A stretch of 64,000 nucleotides of DNA, taken from assembly GCA_934563745.1 (NCBI GenBank), contig CAKTHE010000002.1, positions 62,001-126,000 of the forward strand, read 5' to 3'. Positions 1-8,155 of this stretch are shown here, one piece after another (position 1 is the stretch's first letter; the number at the start of each line of letters is the position of its first letter). Below the pieces are notes generated by a model. That model had not been told where the DNA came from. It did not search any database and saw only the letters and a list, made by a program, of their open reading frames with translations. Both the position numbers and the translations under genes were made by a program. The DNA comes from an uncultured Dysosmobacter sp. Its GTDB lineage: Bacteria > Bacillota > Clostridia > Oscillospirales > Oscillospiraceae.

Positions 1-594
1 TGCGAGGTGGTGGTCCATGATCTGAGCCGCCATCCGGATCACTCCATCGTGGCCATTGAAAACGGCCATGTGACCGGCCGCAAGGTGGGGGACGGGGCCT
101 CGCAGGTGGTGATCGACGAGCTGCAGCGCCAGAAAGAGCAGCCGGACGATCAGCCCCAGGATCATTTAAGCTATCTGACCCGGACGCCGGACGGGAAGAT
201 CCTCAAATCCTCCAGCATTTATATCCGCAACGCCAAGGGGCGCGTGGCCGCGATCCTGTCCATCAACTATGACATCTCGTCGCTTCTGATGGTGGAAAGT
301 GCGGTGCGGGAGCTGACCGGCGTCGGGAAGGCACAGCAGAGCGAGCCGGAGAAGATCGTCAACATTACGGACCTGCTGGACGATCTGATCAGCCAGTCTG
401 TGAACCTGGTGGGGAAGCCCGTGGCCCTGATGACCAAGGACGACAAGGTGCGGGCCATCCGCTTCCTGAACGAAAACGGCGCGTTCCTGGTGACCAAGTC
501 CGGCGACAAGGTGGCAAAATACTTCGGTATTTCCAAATATACGCTTTATTCCTACATTGATAATAAACAGGAGGGTAAAACAAGCCATGATTGA
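1..594 (+). CDS. YheO-like PAS/HTH transcriptional regulator, 5' end cut off
   Basis: The reading frame is open from base 1, so the gene starts before the window; 197 residues are visible. The first part matches the YheO-like PAS domain (a C-E-V-V-V-H-D-L-S opening, then S-I-V-A-I-E-N-G-H-V-T-G-R-K-V-G-D). The last 65 residues look like the paired YheO-family helix-turn-helix, ending in K-Y-F-G-I-S-K-Y-T-L-Y-S-Y-I-D. Proteins of this family are cytosolic one-component regulators. Its stop codon overlaps the ATG of the next gene by 8 bases, so the two are probably translationally coupled and the regulator probably controls, or responds to the substrate of, that PLP enzyme. The ligand is unknown. 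Confidence 0.88.
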   Translation, partial: CEVVVHDLSRHPDHSIVAIENGHVTGRKVGDGASQVVIDELQRQKEQPDDQPQDHLSYLTRTPDGKILKSSSIYIRNAKGRVAAILSINYDISSLLMVESAVRELTGVGKAQQSEPEKIVNITDLLDDLISQSVNLVGKPVALMTKDDKVRAIRFLNENGAFLVTKSGDKVAKYFGISKYTLYSYIDNKQEGKTSHD

Positions 595-2062
595 TTTGAC
601 CATTCAGAAGGCCGGGCTGGAACACAACGTGGAAAATGCGCGCAAGAATCACGTCATTATTCCCACCATTGCCCAGATGCAGCATCCCGAGACCATTCCC
701 GAAAAGATCCAGGAGCGTTTGAAGACCGTGGGGCTGTGGGATGTCAACCCCCTGAACCTGTTCCGTATCACCTGGAAAAACCAGCCCAAGGAGTCCGGCG
801 GCCTGTATCAGGCGGTGCCCAACTACATTGAGTTTCCCTCCGAGCTGACCGGCGTGCCCTGCCGGATCGTGGCCATGGTGGGCAAGTGGTTCCCCACGGG
901 CTGCCACAAAGTGGGCGCATCCTTCGGCTGCCTGGCGCCCCGCCTGGTGACCGGCCAGTTTGACGTGGAAAAGCACAAGGCCGTGTGGCCCTCCACCGGC
1001 AACTACTGCCGCGGCGGCGCCTTCAACTCCCGGCTGCTGGGGGCCCAGGGCGTGGCCATTCTGCCCGCCGAGATGAGCCAGGAGCGCTTTGACTGGCTGC
1101 ACTCCATCGGCGCGGAGGTCATTGCCACGCCGGGCTGCGAGTCCAACGTGAAGGAGATCTTCGACAAGACCAACGAGCTCAAGCAGGATCCCCAGTATAT
1201 GATCTTCAACCAGTTTGAGGAGATGGGCAACCCCCTGTGGCATTACAACGTCACCGGCAACGCCCTGGCGGACGTGTTCGAGGCCATCAAGCGCCCCGGC
1301 GACCGGTTTGCCGGCGCCTGCTTCACCTCCGGTTCCGCCGGCACCATGAGCGCAGGCGACCGCCTGAAGGAGCTGTACCCCCATCTGAAGCTGGGTGTGG
1401 GCGAGGCGCTGCAGTGCCCCACCATTCTGAACAACGGCTTCGGCGGCCACCGTATCGAGGGCATCGGCGACAAGCACATTCCCTGGATCCACAATGTGAA
1501 GAACTCGGATATGGCCATTGCCATTGACGATGAAGACTCCCAGCGTCTGCTGCGCCTGTTCAACACGCCCGAGGGCCAGACCTATCTCAAAGAGCAGCTG
1601 CATCTGGATGACGCGCTGATCGAGAAGCTGACCTGGCTGGGCATCAGCGGCATTGCCAATCTGCTGTGCTGCATCAAGATGGCCAAGTACTATGAGCTGA
1701 CCGAGCGGGACGTGGTGGGCACCGTTCTTACCGACTCCGCCGTGATGTACGGCAGCCGCATTCAGGAGCTCAACGACCAGTACGGCGCCTATACCGTCCA
1801 GGCCGCGGAGCTGGATCATAACCTGCACATGCTGGGCCTGAAGACCGACAATCTGCTGGAGCTGACCTACAACGACCGCAAGCGGATCCACAATCTGAAG
1901 TATTACACCTGGGTCGAGCAGCAGGGCAAGACCGTGGAAGAGCTCAACGCCCTGTGGTATGACACCGAGGGCACCTGGGATGCCGTGCACGCCCAGGCCA
2001 AGGACCTGGATGAGCTGATCAACGCCTTCAACGAGGCCACCGGCCTGCTCAAGGAGCTGTAA
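587..2062 (+). CDS. PLP-dependent enzyme of the cysteine synthase/tryptophan synthase beta fold (uncharacterised)
   Basis: A 491-residue fold-type II PLP enzyme. The likely Schiff-base lysine is K108 in G-C-H-K-V-G, followed by S-T-G-N near 136-139 and the phosphate-binding G-S-A-G-T at 249-253. It is longer than cysteine synthase (about 310) or diaminopropionate ammonia-lyase (about 400), so it belongs to a separate long subfamily usually annotated only as PLP-dependent protein. I chose ATG 587 because an AGGAGGG ribosome site lies just upstream; an earlier in-frame ATG at 557 has none. It overlaps the upstream regulator and ends in a strong terminator. The reaction is unknown; beta-elimination or beta-replacement on an amino acid is the family expectation. 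Confidence 0.85.
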   Translation: MIDLTIQKAGLEHNVENARKNHVIIPTIAQMQHPETIPEKIQERLKTVGLWDVNPLNLFRITWKNQPKESGGLYQAVPNYIEFPSELTGVPCRIVAMVGKWFPTGCHKVGASFGCLAPRLVTGQFDVEKHKAVWPSTGNYCRGGAFNSRLLGAQGVAILPAEMSQERFDWLHSIGAEVIATPGCESNVKEIFDKTNELKQDPQYMIFNQFEEMGNPLWHYNVTGNALADVFEAIKRPGDRFAGACFTSGSAGTMSAGDRLKELYPHLKLGVGEALQCPTILNNGFGGHRIEGIGDKHIPWIHNVKNSDMAIAIDDEDSQRLLRLFNTPEGQTYLKEQLHLDDALIEKLTWLGISGIANLLCCIKMAKYYELTERDVVGTVLTDSAVMYGSRIQELNDQYGAYTVQAAELDHNLHMLGLKTDNLLELTYNDRKRIHNLKYYTWVEQQGKTVEELNALWYDTEGTWDAVHAQAKDLDELINAFNEATGLLKEL

Positions 2063-2090
2063 GAAGTCCGTATCCGAAGGAATTCAGAAG

Positions 2091-2133
2091 AAGGACGCGG
2101 GGCGGGGCTGCTGCCCCGCCCCGCGTCCTTTTT
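2091..2133 (+). terminator. Rho-independent terminator after the PLP gene
   Basis: An 18-base GC-rich stem (2091-2108 with 2113-2130) with a 4-base loop is followed by a run of T. It also abuts the 3' end of the minus-strand small gene and may serve both directions. Confidence 0.9.
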
Positions 2134-2296
2134 AAAGAGGCGGTTCTTGGGTATAAGCGTCCTCCGCCCGCTGCTGGCCCCAGATCAGCAGGGCGCGGGC
2201 CTCGCGGATACGGCCCTGCTCCAGGGCGGCGACGGCGTCGGTCACGGCATTGAAGAGGATGGTGTAGTACTGAGGAAGTGTATCGTCGTTGCACAT
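2132..2296 (-). CDS. Small conserved-looking protein, 54 residues
   Basis: The open frame extends upstream, but ATG 2296 has a good AAAGGAG ribosome site at normal spacing and the reading upstream of it is AT-rich and not protein-like. The product starts M-C-N-D-D-T-L-P-Q-Y-Y and contains a helical, alanine-rich segment (A-V-T-D-A-V-A-A-L-E-Q). It resembles small proteins of 45-60 residues that I recall from clostridia, with no known function. It has no signal peptide or membrane segment. It is divergent from the small regulator-like gene at 2424, sharing an AT-rich intergenic stretch. Confidence 0.6.
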   Translation of the reverse strand: MCNDDTLPQYYTILFNAVTDAVAALEQGRIREARALLIWGQQRAEDAYTQEPPL

Positions 2297-2423
2297 TGCT
2301 CTATGAACTCCTTTCACATAGCCTACAATTAGAAGTATATTCCAAATAAACACAAAACGCAATACATTCGTAATACGCATAGCACAATACGATATGTCAT
2401 ATAAATGTATGATGAGGTGTGCT
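2297..2423. promoter_or_regulatory. AT-rich divergent promoter region with a 13-bp perfect inverted repeat
   Basis: This stretch is much richer in A and T than its surroundings and separates two divergent small genes. A perfect 13-base inverted repeat has its left arm at 2374-2386 and its right arm at 2418-2430. The right arm covers the start codon at 2424. It could be an operator for the ribbon-helix-helix-like product or an RNA hairpin hiding the start site. Confidence 0.55.
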
Positions 2424-2612
2424 ATGCGTAAATTTGAAATACCAAAGGTGCCCGTTTCTTCGACCAAGAGTATTCGCTTTCCGAATGACGTAATTGAAGC
2501 CGTGGAAGAGGCGATTCGTGGTACGGACTGTACCTTTTCTGCTTTTGTAGTGGAAGCAGTACGGGTAGCGCTTGATAATCTTGCAGAAGAGAACGGCCAA
2601 TCGAAGGAGTAA
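2424..2612 (+). CDS. YlcI/YnfO-like (ribbon-helix-helix-like) small protein
   Basis: A 62-residue protein. Its core (S-I-R-F-P-N-D-V-I-E-A-V-E-E-A-I, then S-A-F-V-V-E-A-V-R-V-A-L) has the strand-helix-helix pattern of RHH DNA-binding proteins and of the YlcI/YnfO small-protein family. I chose ATG 2424 over 2394 because a GAGGTG site precedes it. Its stop is 6 bases before the ATG of the threonine synthase gene, and that gene's ribosome site lies inside its 3' end, so the two are one transcription unit. It may autoregulate through the inverted repeat over its own start codon; this is inference. Confidence 0.65.
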   Translation: MRKFEIPKVPVSSTKSIRFPNDVIEAVEEAIRGTDCTFSAFVVEAVRVALDNLAEENGQSKE

Positions 2613-2618
2613 TTTTAT

Positions 2619-3860
2619 ATGAAAAACGTCAAGTGCACCCGCTGCGTGAAATGCGGCCGGGAATATGAGGCGGTTCCGGGCCTGACCAACTGCGAATGCG
2701 GTGGGATCCTGGACATTGTGTACGACTATGCGTATATCCGGACCCGGCTGACAAAGGAAAAGCTGGCCGCCCGGACCGAGCGGACCATGTGGCGCTATCG
2801 GGAGCTGCTTCCGGTGGAGGAGAGCACGGAGCCCACACCCCTGCGGGTGGGCTGGAGTCCGCTGTACGACGAACCGCGGCTGGCCGCGCAGCTGGGGCTC
2901 AAGCAGCTGTACGTGAAAGACGACGGGCAGAATCCCACCGCGTCCCTGAAGGACCGGGCCAGCGCCATGGCCGTGGCCAAGGCCCGGGAGGCCGGGGCGG
3001 AGGTGATCGCCTGCTCGTCCACCGGCAACGCGGCGTCCTCCCTGGCCGGCAACGCGGCGGCCGCGGGGCTGAAGACCTACATCTTCGTTCCCTCCCGGGC
3101 GCCCAAGGGAAAGGTGGCGCAGCTGATGACCTTCGGAGCCACGGTCATCTCCGTTCAGGGCAGCTATGAAGACACCTTTGAACTCAGCCGCCAGGCCATC
3201 GACAAATGGGGCTGGTACAACCGCAATGCGGCCATCAATCCCTATCTGTCCGAGGGGAAGAAGACCGTGGGCCTGGAGATCATGGAGCAGCTTTCCTGGA
3301 AAGTCCCCGATTACATCGCCATCTCCGTGGGCGACGGCTGCACCATCGCGGGGCTGTGGAAGGGTCTGAAGGACCTGTATGCCATCGGTTTTATTGACCG
3401 CCTGCCCCGGCTGATCTCCGCTCAGGCGGAGGGCTGCTGCCCCATCAACCGGGCCATTGCCGAGGATCAGCCCTGGCACCCCATGGAGGAGAATACTCTG
3501 GCGGATTCCATCGCCGTGGGGGTCCCCCGGAATGCGGACAAGGCCCTGATGGCCATCCGGGAATCCAACGGCCTGGTGGTGAACGTTTCCGACGCCGAGA
3601 TCATGGCGGCCCAGAAGCTGCTGGGGACCACCTGCGGTGTCTTCGGCGAGCCGGCGGGCGTGACGGGGACGGCCGGTGTGAAAAAGCTTTGCGAGCAGGG
3701 AATCCTGGGGCCGGAAGATACGGTGGTGTCCGTGGTCACCGGCAACGGCCTTAAGGATGTGGCCAATGCCATCAAGGCCTGCGGCGAGCCCATTTCCATT
3801 CCGTCGGATATGAATCTGCTGTTGAAGGCCTTTGCCGAAAAAGGCATTGTGGTGGATTGA
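2619..3860 (+). CDS. thrC: Threonine synthase (or close PLP paralogue)
   Basis: A 413-residue fold-type II PLP enzyme. It opens with a zinc-ribbon-like cluster of cysteines (C6, C9, C12, C25, C27), as in many bacterial threonine synthases. It carries the PLP lysine K111 in P-T-A-S-L-K-D-R and the S-S-T-G-N-A-A-S-S-L-A-G motif. Threonine synthase converts O-phosphohomoserine and water to threonine and phosphate in the cytosol. The AAGGAG site at 2604-2609 fixes ATG 2619. No other threonine-pathway gene is nearby; its partner is the small upstream gene, so a specialised role is possible. Confidence 0.8.
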   Translation: MKNVKCTRCVKCGREYEAVPGLTNCECGGILDIVYDYAYIRTRLTKEKLAARTERTMWRYRELLPVEESTEPTPLRVGWSPLYDEPRLAAQLGLKQLYVKDDGQNPTASLKDRASAMAVAKAREAGAEVIACSSTGNAASSLAGNAAAAGLKTYIFVPSRAPKGKVAQLMTFGATVISVQGSYEDTFELSRQAIDKWGWYNRNAAINPYLSEGKKTVGLEIMEQLSWKVPDYIAISVGDGCTIAGLWKGLKDLYAIGFIDRLPRLISAQAEGCCPINRAIAEDQPWHPMEENTLADSIAVGVPRNADKALMAIRESNGLVVNVSDAEIMAAQKLLGTTCGVFGEPAGVTGTAGVKKLCEQGILGPEDTVVSVVTGNGLKDVANAIKACGEPISIPSDMNLLLKAFAEKGIVVD

Positions 3861-3871
3861 GCGCATGTGCT

Positions 3872-3908
3872 AAAATGGGACCGGGGACCTGCCCCGGTCC
3901 CATTTTTT
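3872..3908 (+). terminator. Rho-independent terminator after thrC
   Basis: A 15-base stem (3872-3886 with 3892-3906) ends in a run of six T. Its downstream half overlaps a spurious N-terminal extension of the next frame, which supports the later start of that gene. Confidence 0.88.
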
Positions 3909-3935
3909 ACTTTGATCGGAAAAAGGATGAAGAAT

Positions 3936-5843
3936 ATGAAACGACGGCTTGCGGCGCTGGCTTTGGCACTGGCGCTGGTATGTACGCTTTGGACCGGTCC
4001 GGCCCTGGCGGCTTCCGAAGCGGCGGAATTTGAAACGACGGTGCTTTTTACCCACGATCTCCATTCCCATTTCCTGCCCCAGCGGGGAACGGACGGGCAT
4101 GCCTCCGGCGGCTATGCCCGGCTGAAGTCCGCCATCGACGCGGAGAAGGCGGTCCACCCGGATGCTCTGCTGGTGGACGGAGGGGATTTTTCCATCGGAT
4201 CCCTGGTCCAGACGCTGTATACTACCCAGGCGGCGGAGCTGCGGACGATGGGAGCCATGGGCTATGACGCCACAACCATCGGCAACCATGAGTTTGACCA
4301 TCAGGGGACGGGCTTTGCCGCCATGCTGGAGGCGGCGGTGAAAAGCGGCGATCTCCTGCCGGCGCTGCTGGAGGCAAACTATGCCCCGGCGGAGGACAAT
4401 CCGGATGGGGCTGTGATCCGGGTCGCCATGGACGATTACTGCGTTACGGACTGCATAACGCTGGAACGGGGCGGCGTGATATACGGGCTGTTCGGCCTGA
4501 TGGGCGTGGACGCGGATGAATGCGCACCCACCTCTGGCTTTACCCGGAGTGATTCCGTCCAGGCGGCCGCCCGCTGCGTGGAGAAGCTGAAGGAGCAGGG
4601 GGCGTCTCTGATCATCTGCCTGTCCCACTCCGGGACCGGCGAGAGTCTGGAGACCTCGGAGGATGAGGACCTGGCCAAGGCGGTGGACGGCATCGACGTG
4701 ATCGTGTCCGGACATACGCATACCACGCTGGCCGAGCCCATCGTGGTGAATGATACGTACATTGTATCCGCGGGACCTTACTGCCAGAATCTGGGCGTGC
4801 TGACGCTGCGGACCCGGGCGGATGGCTCCGGCGCAAAGGAGCTGGTGGACTATCATCTCACGCCTATTGACGAGACGCTGCCGGATGATCCGGAGATCGC
4901 GGCCCTGGTGGAGACCTGGAAGGCGGACGTGGGTGAGACCTATCTGAGCCGCTACGGCCTGCGCTATGACCAGGTGCTGACGACAGCGGCGTTTGATCTG
5001 ACGCTGCCGGAGACGGAGACACAGAGCGGCAACGCCCTGGGCGAACTGGTGGCGGATGCCTTCTTGTGGGCATCTGCGAATCTGGAGGCGGACGCACCGG
5101 AGACGCCGACAGTCAGCGTCACGGCCAGCGGCGTGCTGCGGGCGCCGATCTGGAGCGGGGATGTCACCGTCAGCGAGGCCTTTGACGTGCTGTCTATGGG
5201 CGTGGGAGCCGACGGGACCTCCGGCTTTCCGCTGGTGGGCGTCTACCTGACGGGGAAGGAGCTGAAGGCGGCCATGGAGGTGGACGCCTCGGTGACGCCC
5301 CTGATGCCGGCGGCGCAGCTGTATCTGGGCGGCGCGTCGTACGCATTCAATACGCACCGGATGTTTTTCAATCGGGTATTTGCCTCTGCGCTGCGGGAGA
5401 CGCCGCTTACGGGGGACGCATCAGATGCCGGCACCGCGATCCGGGACGATCAGCTTTACCGGGTCGTCACCGGCATGTACTCGGCGCAGATGCTGGGCAC
5501 GGTGAAGAGCAAGTCCATGGGGCTTTTGTCGCTGGAGCCCAAGCTGGCGGACGGCTCGCCGGTGACGGATTTCAACGCCTGCATCCTGCGGGACTCGGAC
5601 GGCAATGAGATCAAGGAATGGTATGCGCTGGCGGCGTATCTGGAGCACTGCGGACGGGAGGGGATCCCGGCGGGGTACGCCAGCCCCGACGGACGCAAGA
5701 CCGTCAGCACCCGCTGGAGCCCGGCGGAGCTGACGCAGAATCTCAACTGGATCAGCGGGGCCGTTCTGGCGGTTTTGCTGCTGGTGATCGTTCTGGCCGG
5801 GGTGCCGCTCCGCGTATTTCACCGCAGGAAGCGTAAAGCTTAA
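3936..5843 (+). CDS. Membrane-anchored 5'-nucleotidase / 2',3'-cyclic phosphodiesterase family protein
   Basis: A 635-residue exported enzyme. A signal peptide (M-K-R-R then a long Ala/Leu run ending A-L-A-A) leads into a calcineurin-type metallophosphatase domain with D-L-H-S-H, G-G-D-F-S, G-N-H-E-F and S-G-H-T-H-T. A C-terminal 5'-nucleotidase domain follows, then one membrane helix and a basic tail (R-R-K-R-K-A). The family releases phosphate from nucleotides outside the membrane. ATG 3936 is preceded by AAAAGG at good spacing; ATG 3927 sits too close to it, and an earlier start at 3867 would lie in the terminator. It is a single gene between two terminators. Confidence 0.88.
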   Translation: MKRRLAALALALALVCTLWTGPALAASEAAEFETTVLFTHDLHSHFLPQRGTDGHASGGYARLKSAIDAEKAVHPDALLVDGGDFSIGSLVQTLYTTQAAELRTMGAMGYDATTIGNHEFDHQGTGFAAMLEAAVKSGDLLPALLEANYAPAEDNPDGAVIRVAMDDYCVTDCITLERGGVIYGLFGLMGVDADECAPTSGFTRSDSVQAAARCVEKLKEQGASLIICLSHSGTGESLETSEDEDLAKAVDGIDVIVSGHTHTTLAEPIVVNDTYIVSAGPYCQNLGVLTLRTRADGSGAKELVDYHLTPIDETLPDDPEIAALVETWKADVGETYLSRYGLRYDQVLTTAAFDLTLPETETQSGNALGELVADAFLWASANLEADAPETPTVSVTASGVLRAPIWSGDVTVSEAFDVLSMGVGADGTSGFPLVGVYLTGKELKAAMEVDASVTPLMPAAQLYLGGASYAFNTHRMFFNRVFASALRETPLTGDASDAGTAIRDDQLYRVVTGMYSAQMLGTVKSKSMGLLSLEPKLADGSPVTDFNACILRDSDGNEIKEWYALAAYLEHCGREGIPAGYASPDGRKTVSTRWSPAELTQNLNWISGAVLAVLLLVIVLAGVPLRVFHRRKRKA

Positions 5844-5850
5844 AAACAAG

Positions 5851-5886
5851 AAAAGCAAGTGCCGCCGGCGGCACTTGCTTTTTTTG
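5851..5886 (+). terminator. Rho-independent terminator after the 5'-nucleotidase
   Basis: A perfect 16-base stem (5851-5866 with 5867-5882) is followed by a T run. Confidence 0.9.
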
Positions 5887-5933
5887 GACAAACCGATAAA
5901 ATAAGGGCAGATAAAAAAGGGCGGTGACGCACC

Positions 5934-6626
5934 ATGGAGAAGAAAACAAAAAAGCGGGCGGCTGCGGTCGTGACGCTGGCGGCCTCGGCCGGCATCGTGG
6001 TGAACGGCCTTTTTGATACGCCCGGGGACCTGCTGCAAAGGGAGAGCGGTACGTCCCAAACTGCGGTGACCCAGGTGGTGGGGCCGGACCGCGCAGACCC
6101 GGAGGAGGCTTCCGGGCAAACAGAGGGGCATGTGCTGCGGCGTGCGCTTTTGCGGCTGCCTCTTGCGGTGCGCGCTTTGGTGGGGCTTCCGCTGTGGGGC
6201 CTGGGCTGGGGCCTTTTGACGCTGCTTTCCGTCCTGTGGCCGCTGTGTTCCCCGGCTGTGGGGGCGGTGCTGCGGTGGATTGCGCCGGCAGGCGTGCTGC
6301 TGGCGGTATTTGCTGCTGCGGCCAAGGTTTTGTTTCCGGACCTTCCGCTGCGAAGGATCCTGTCGAAACGAAGCGTTTTGGGGATCCTGGTGGGCACCTG
6401 CGGTCTGGGGCTGCTCCGGCTGTTTCTGCAGACATACGGGGCTGAACAGGATCGCCTGGCCGGCCCCCTGCAGCTGACCGGCGCGTTTTTGATCGTGCTG
6501 GCGGCTCTGTGGCTTTTCGCGGTGCGGGAGCTACGCCGCCGGGCAGAGGCAGACCGGGCGGATACGCCGCTGAGCCGGGATGAGATCCACCGCCGGGCCG
6601 TGGAGCTGGCGGACCGGCTGCGCTGA
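5934..6626 (+). CDS. Hypothetical membrane protein, 230 residues
   Basis: I do not recognise a family. The start has a short basic segment and a hydrophobic stretch (A-A-A-V-V-T-L-A-A-S-A-G-I-V-V), then a soluble linker rich in E, Q and G. About four further hydrophobic segments follow between residues 70 and 205, and a charged tail. Tryptophan and leucine content is typical of an integral membrane protein. An AAGGGCGGTG site precedes the ATG. It converges on trmD and shares a terminator with it. Confidence 0.65.
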   Translation: MEKKTKKRAAAVVTLAASAGIVVNGLFDTPGDLLQRESGTSQTAVTQVVGPDRADPEEASGQTEGHVLRRALLRLPLAVRALVGLPLWGLGWGLLTLLSVLWPLCSPAVGAVLRWIAPAGVLLAVFAAAAKVLFPDLPLRRILSKRSVLGILVGTCGLGLLRLFLQTYGAEQDRLAGPLQLTGAFLIVLAALWLFAVRELRRRAEADRADTPLSRDEIHRRAVELADRLR

Positions 6627-6659
6627 GGGAAGCTGCCGGCGGCCGCATACACAGAATAG

Positions 6660-6694
6660 AAAAAAGAGCCCCGCTCCTATTGGAGCGGGGCTTT
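6660..6694. terminator. Bidirectional terminator between the membrane protein and trmD
   Basis: A 10-base stem (6668-6677 with 6682-6691) is flanked by A on the left and T on the right, so it can end transcription from both convergent genes. Confidence 0.85.
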
Positions 6695-6727
6695 CAAGCG
6701 CCTGTCGGTCCGGGGCGGGTCCGCCGG

Positions 6728-7501
6728 TCAGGTCAGATTCTGCTCCTCGGCGAATTCGGCCCGGGCCTGCTGCAGGATCTTCCGGTCGGCCTTGGTGGTC
6801 AGCTGGCTCTCGTCAAACCGGGAGAAGAGATCCGGCCGGCGCAGCATGGTGCGCTTATAGCTTTCCTTTTTGCGCCAGGCGGCCACGTTGGCATGGTGGC
6901 CGGAGAGCAGGACCTCCGGAACTTTCCGGCCATGCCATTCCTCCGGGCGGGAGTACTGCGGATACTCCAGCAGTCCGTTCCAGTGGGATTCCTCCGTGAA
7001 GCATTCCTCGTCCGGAAGGACGCCGGGGACCATGCGGCAGATAGCGTCACACACCGCCATGGCCGGGATTTCGCCGCCGGTCAGGACAAAATCCCCCACG
7101 GACAGCTCCTCGTCCACGCATTCGTCAATAAAGCGCTGGTCGATCCCCTCGTAATGGCCGCAGACCAGGATCAGGTGATCGTGCGCGGCCTTCAGTTCCC
7201 GGGCTACGGACTGATTAAAGGTGCGGCCGCAGGGGGACATAAAGATGGTGTATGCCTCCGGATCGCCGCTTTCCTCCTTGATATGGGCCCAGCAGCGGTA
7301 CAGCGGGTCTGCCTGCATGATGGCGCCCCGGCCGCCGCCGTAGGGATAGTCGTCCACCTGCTTTTGCTTATTCACGGTATAGTCCCGGATCTGATGCGAG
7401 CGGATGGTGATATAGCCGCGCTCTTGGGCGCGGCCCAGAATGCTTACGCCCAGCATGGCATCCACGGAATCCGGGAAAAGCGTCATAATATCAATTCTCA
7501 T
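6728..7501 (-). CDS. trmD: tRNA (guanine-37-N1)-methyltransferase
   Basis: A 257-residue SPOUT methyltransferase. The knot signature is seen in Y-P-Y-G-G-G-R-G at the start and L-V-C-G-H-Y-E-G-I-D-Q-R-F, L-S-V-G-D-F-V-L-T-G-G-E, then R-P-E-E-W-H-G. It methylates G37 of tRNAs reading CNN-type codons, which prevents frameshifting. I start at ATG 7501 (M-R-I-D-I-M-T); a GTG lies one codon earlier. It overlaps the end of rimM by 11 bases. The usual downstream partner rplS is not here: the operon ends at a terminator. Confidence 0.97.
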   Translation of the reverse strand: MRIDIMTLFPDSVDAMLGVSILGRAQERGYITIRSHQIRDYTVNKQKQVDDYPYGGGRGAIMQADPLYRCWAHIKEESGDPEAYTIFMSPCGRTFNQSVARELKAAHDHLILVCGHYEGIDQRFIDECVDEELSVGDFVLTGGEIPAMAVCDAICRMVPGVLPDEECFTEESHWNGLLEYPQYSRPEEWHGRKVPEVLLSGHHANVAAWRKKESYKRTMLRRPDLFSRFDESQLTTKADRKILQQARAEFAEEQNLT

Positions 7502-7997
7502 CACTGGCCATCCCCTCTAAAATGTGCACATCCATACGGTTTTGATCCAGATCCACCGAACGGATAAAAACCTCCGGAACGGCGGGGATCAGATATTCCC
7601 GGTCCCCGCGTACGGTGTAGACCTTGCTGGCCGGATAGGCTTCCACCGCGGTAAGGGTACCGAGGCGCTCTCCGGTGTCGGCGTTGAAAACGTCCATTCC
7701 GACAAGCTCTTCATCGAAAAAGACCCCGGAGGCAAGGCTGGCGTCCGCCCGCCGGATATACAGGGGCTTTTCCTTGAAAGTAAGGGCCGTGTTCATATCG
7801 TCCACACCCGGAAATTTCAAAAGCACCATGCTTTTGTGCACGTGGTTGGCGGTGGGGCAGATGGGCCGGCCATCCAGATAAAAGGTTCGGAACTGCGTCA
7901 GAAACTGGGGGGTCTGCCCAATGGGCAGCACCCGTACCTCGCCGCGGATCCCATGGGCGTTGACGATCCGGCCAACCCGGATAAATTCCTGCTTCAT
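7491..7997 (-). CDS. rimM: Ribosome maturation factor RimM
   Basis: A 168-residue protein with the RimM beta-barrel opening (V-G-R-I-V-N-A-H-G-I-R-G-E-V-R-V) and a PRC-barrel C-terminal half (Y-L-I-P-A-V-P-E-V-F-I). It helps assemble the 30S head around ribosomal proteins S13 and S19. ATG 7997 follows a GAGGTG site; a GTG three codons earlier is part of that site. It is coupled to trmD by overlap. A hairpin terminator lies between it and khpA, so it may partly depend on its own promoter. Confidence 0.95.
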   Translation of the reverse strand: MKQEFIRVGRIVNAHGIRGEVRVLPIGQTPQFLTQFRTFYLDGRPICPTANHVHKSMVLLKFPGVDDMNTALTFKEKPLYIRRADASLASGVFFDEELVGMDVFNADTGERLGTLTAVEAYPASKVYTVRGDREYLIPAVPEVFIRSVDLDQNRMDVHILEGMASDEN

Positions 7998-8120
7998 AAG
8001 CTGCACCTCACAGGGCGGAGAGCTGCCCGCCCAACGCTGTTTTCTTCATCATACAACATTTTTCCCACCGGTGCAACGGCGCCGTGGGACCATCCTGCGG
8101 CCGATCCGGACGGCAGGGCC

Positions 8121-8155
8121 AAAAGAAAAGCGGTGGAAGCCACCGCTTTTCTTTT
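8121..8155 (-). terminator. Terminator hairpin just after khpA
   Basis: A 16-base stem (8121-8136 with 8140-8155) gives a T-rich 3' arm when read on the minus strand and overlaps the khpA stop codon. It would attenuate read-through from rpsP-khpA into rimM-trmD. Confidence 0.75.

Noticed and set aside
389..1990. 533-residue minus-strand frame opposite the PLP gene
   Set aside because: No ribosome site or motif; the plus frame encodes a complete PLP enzyme.
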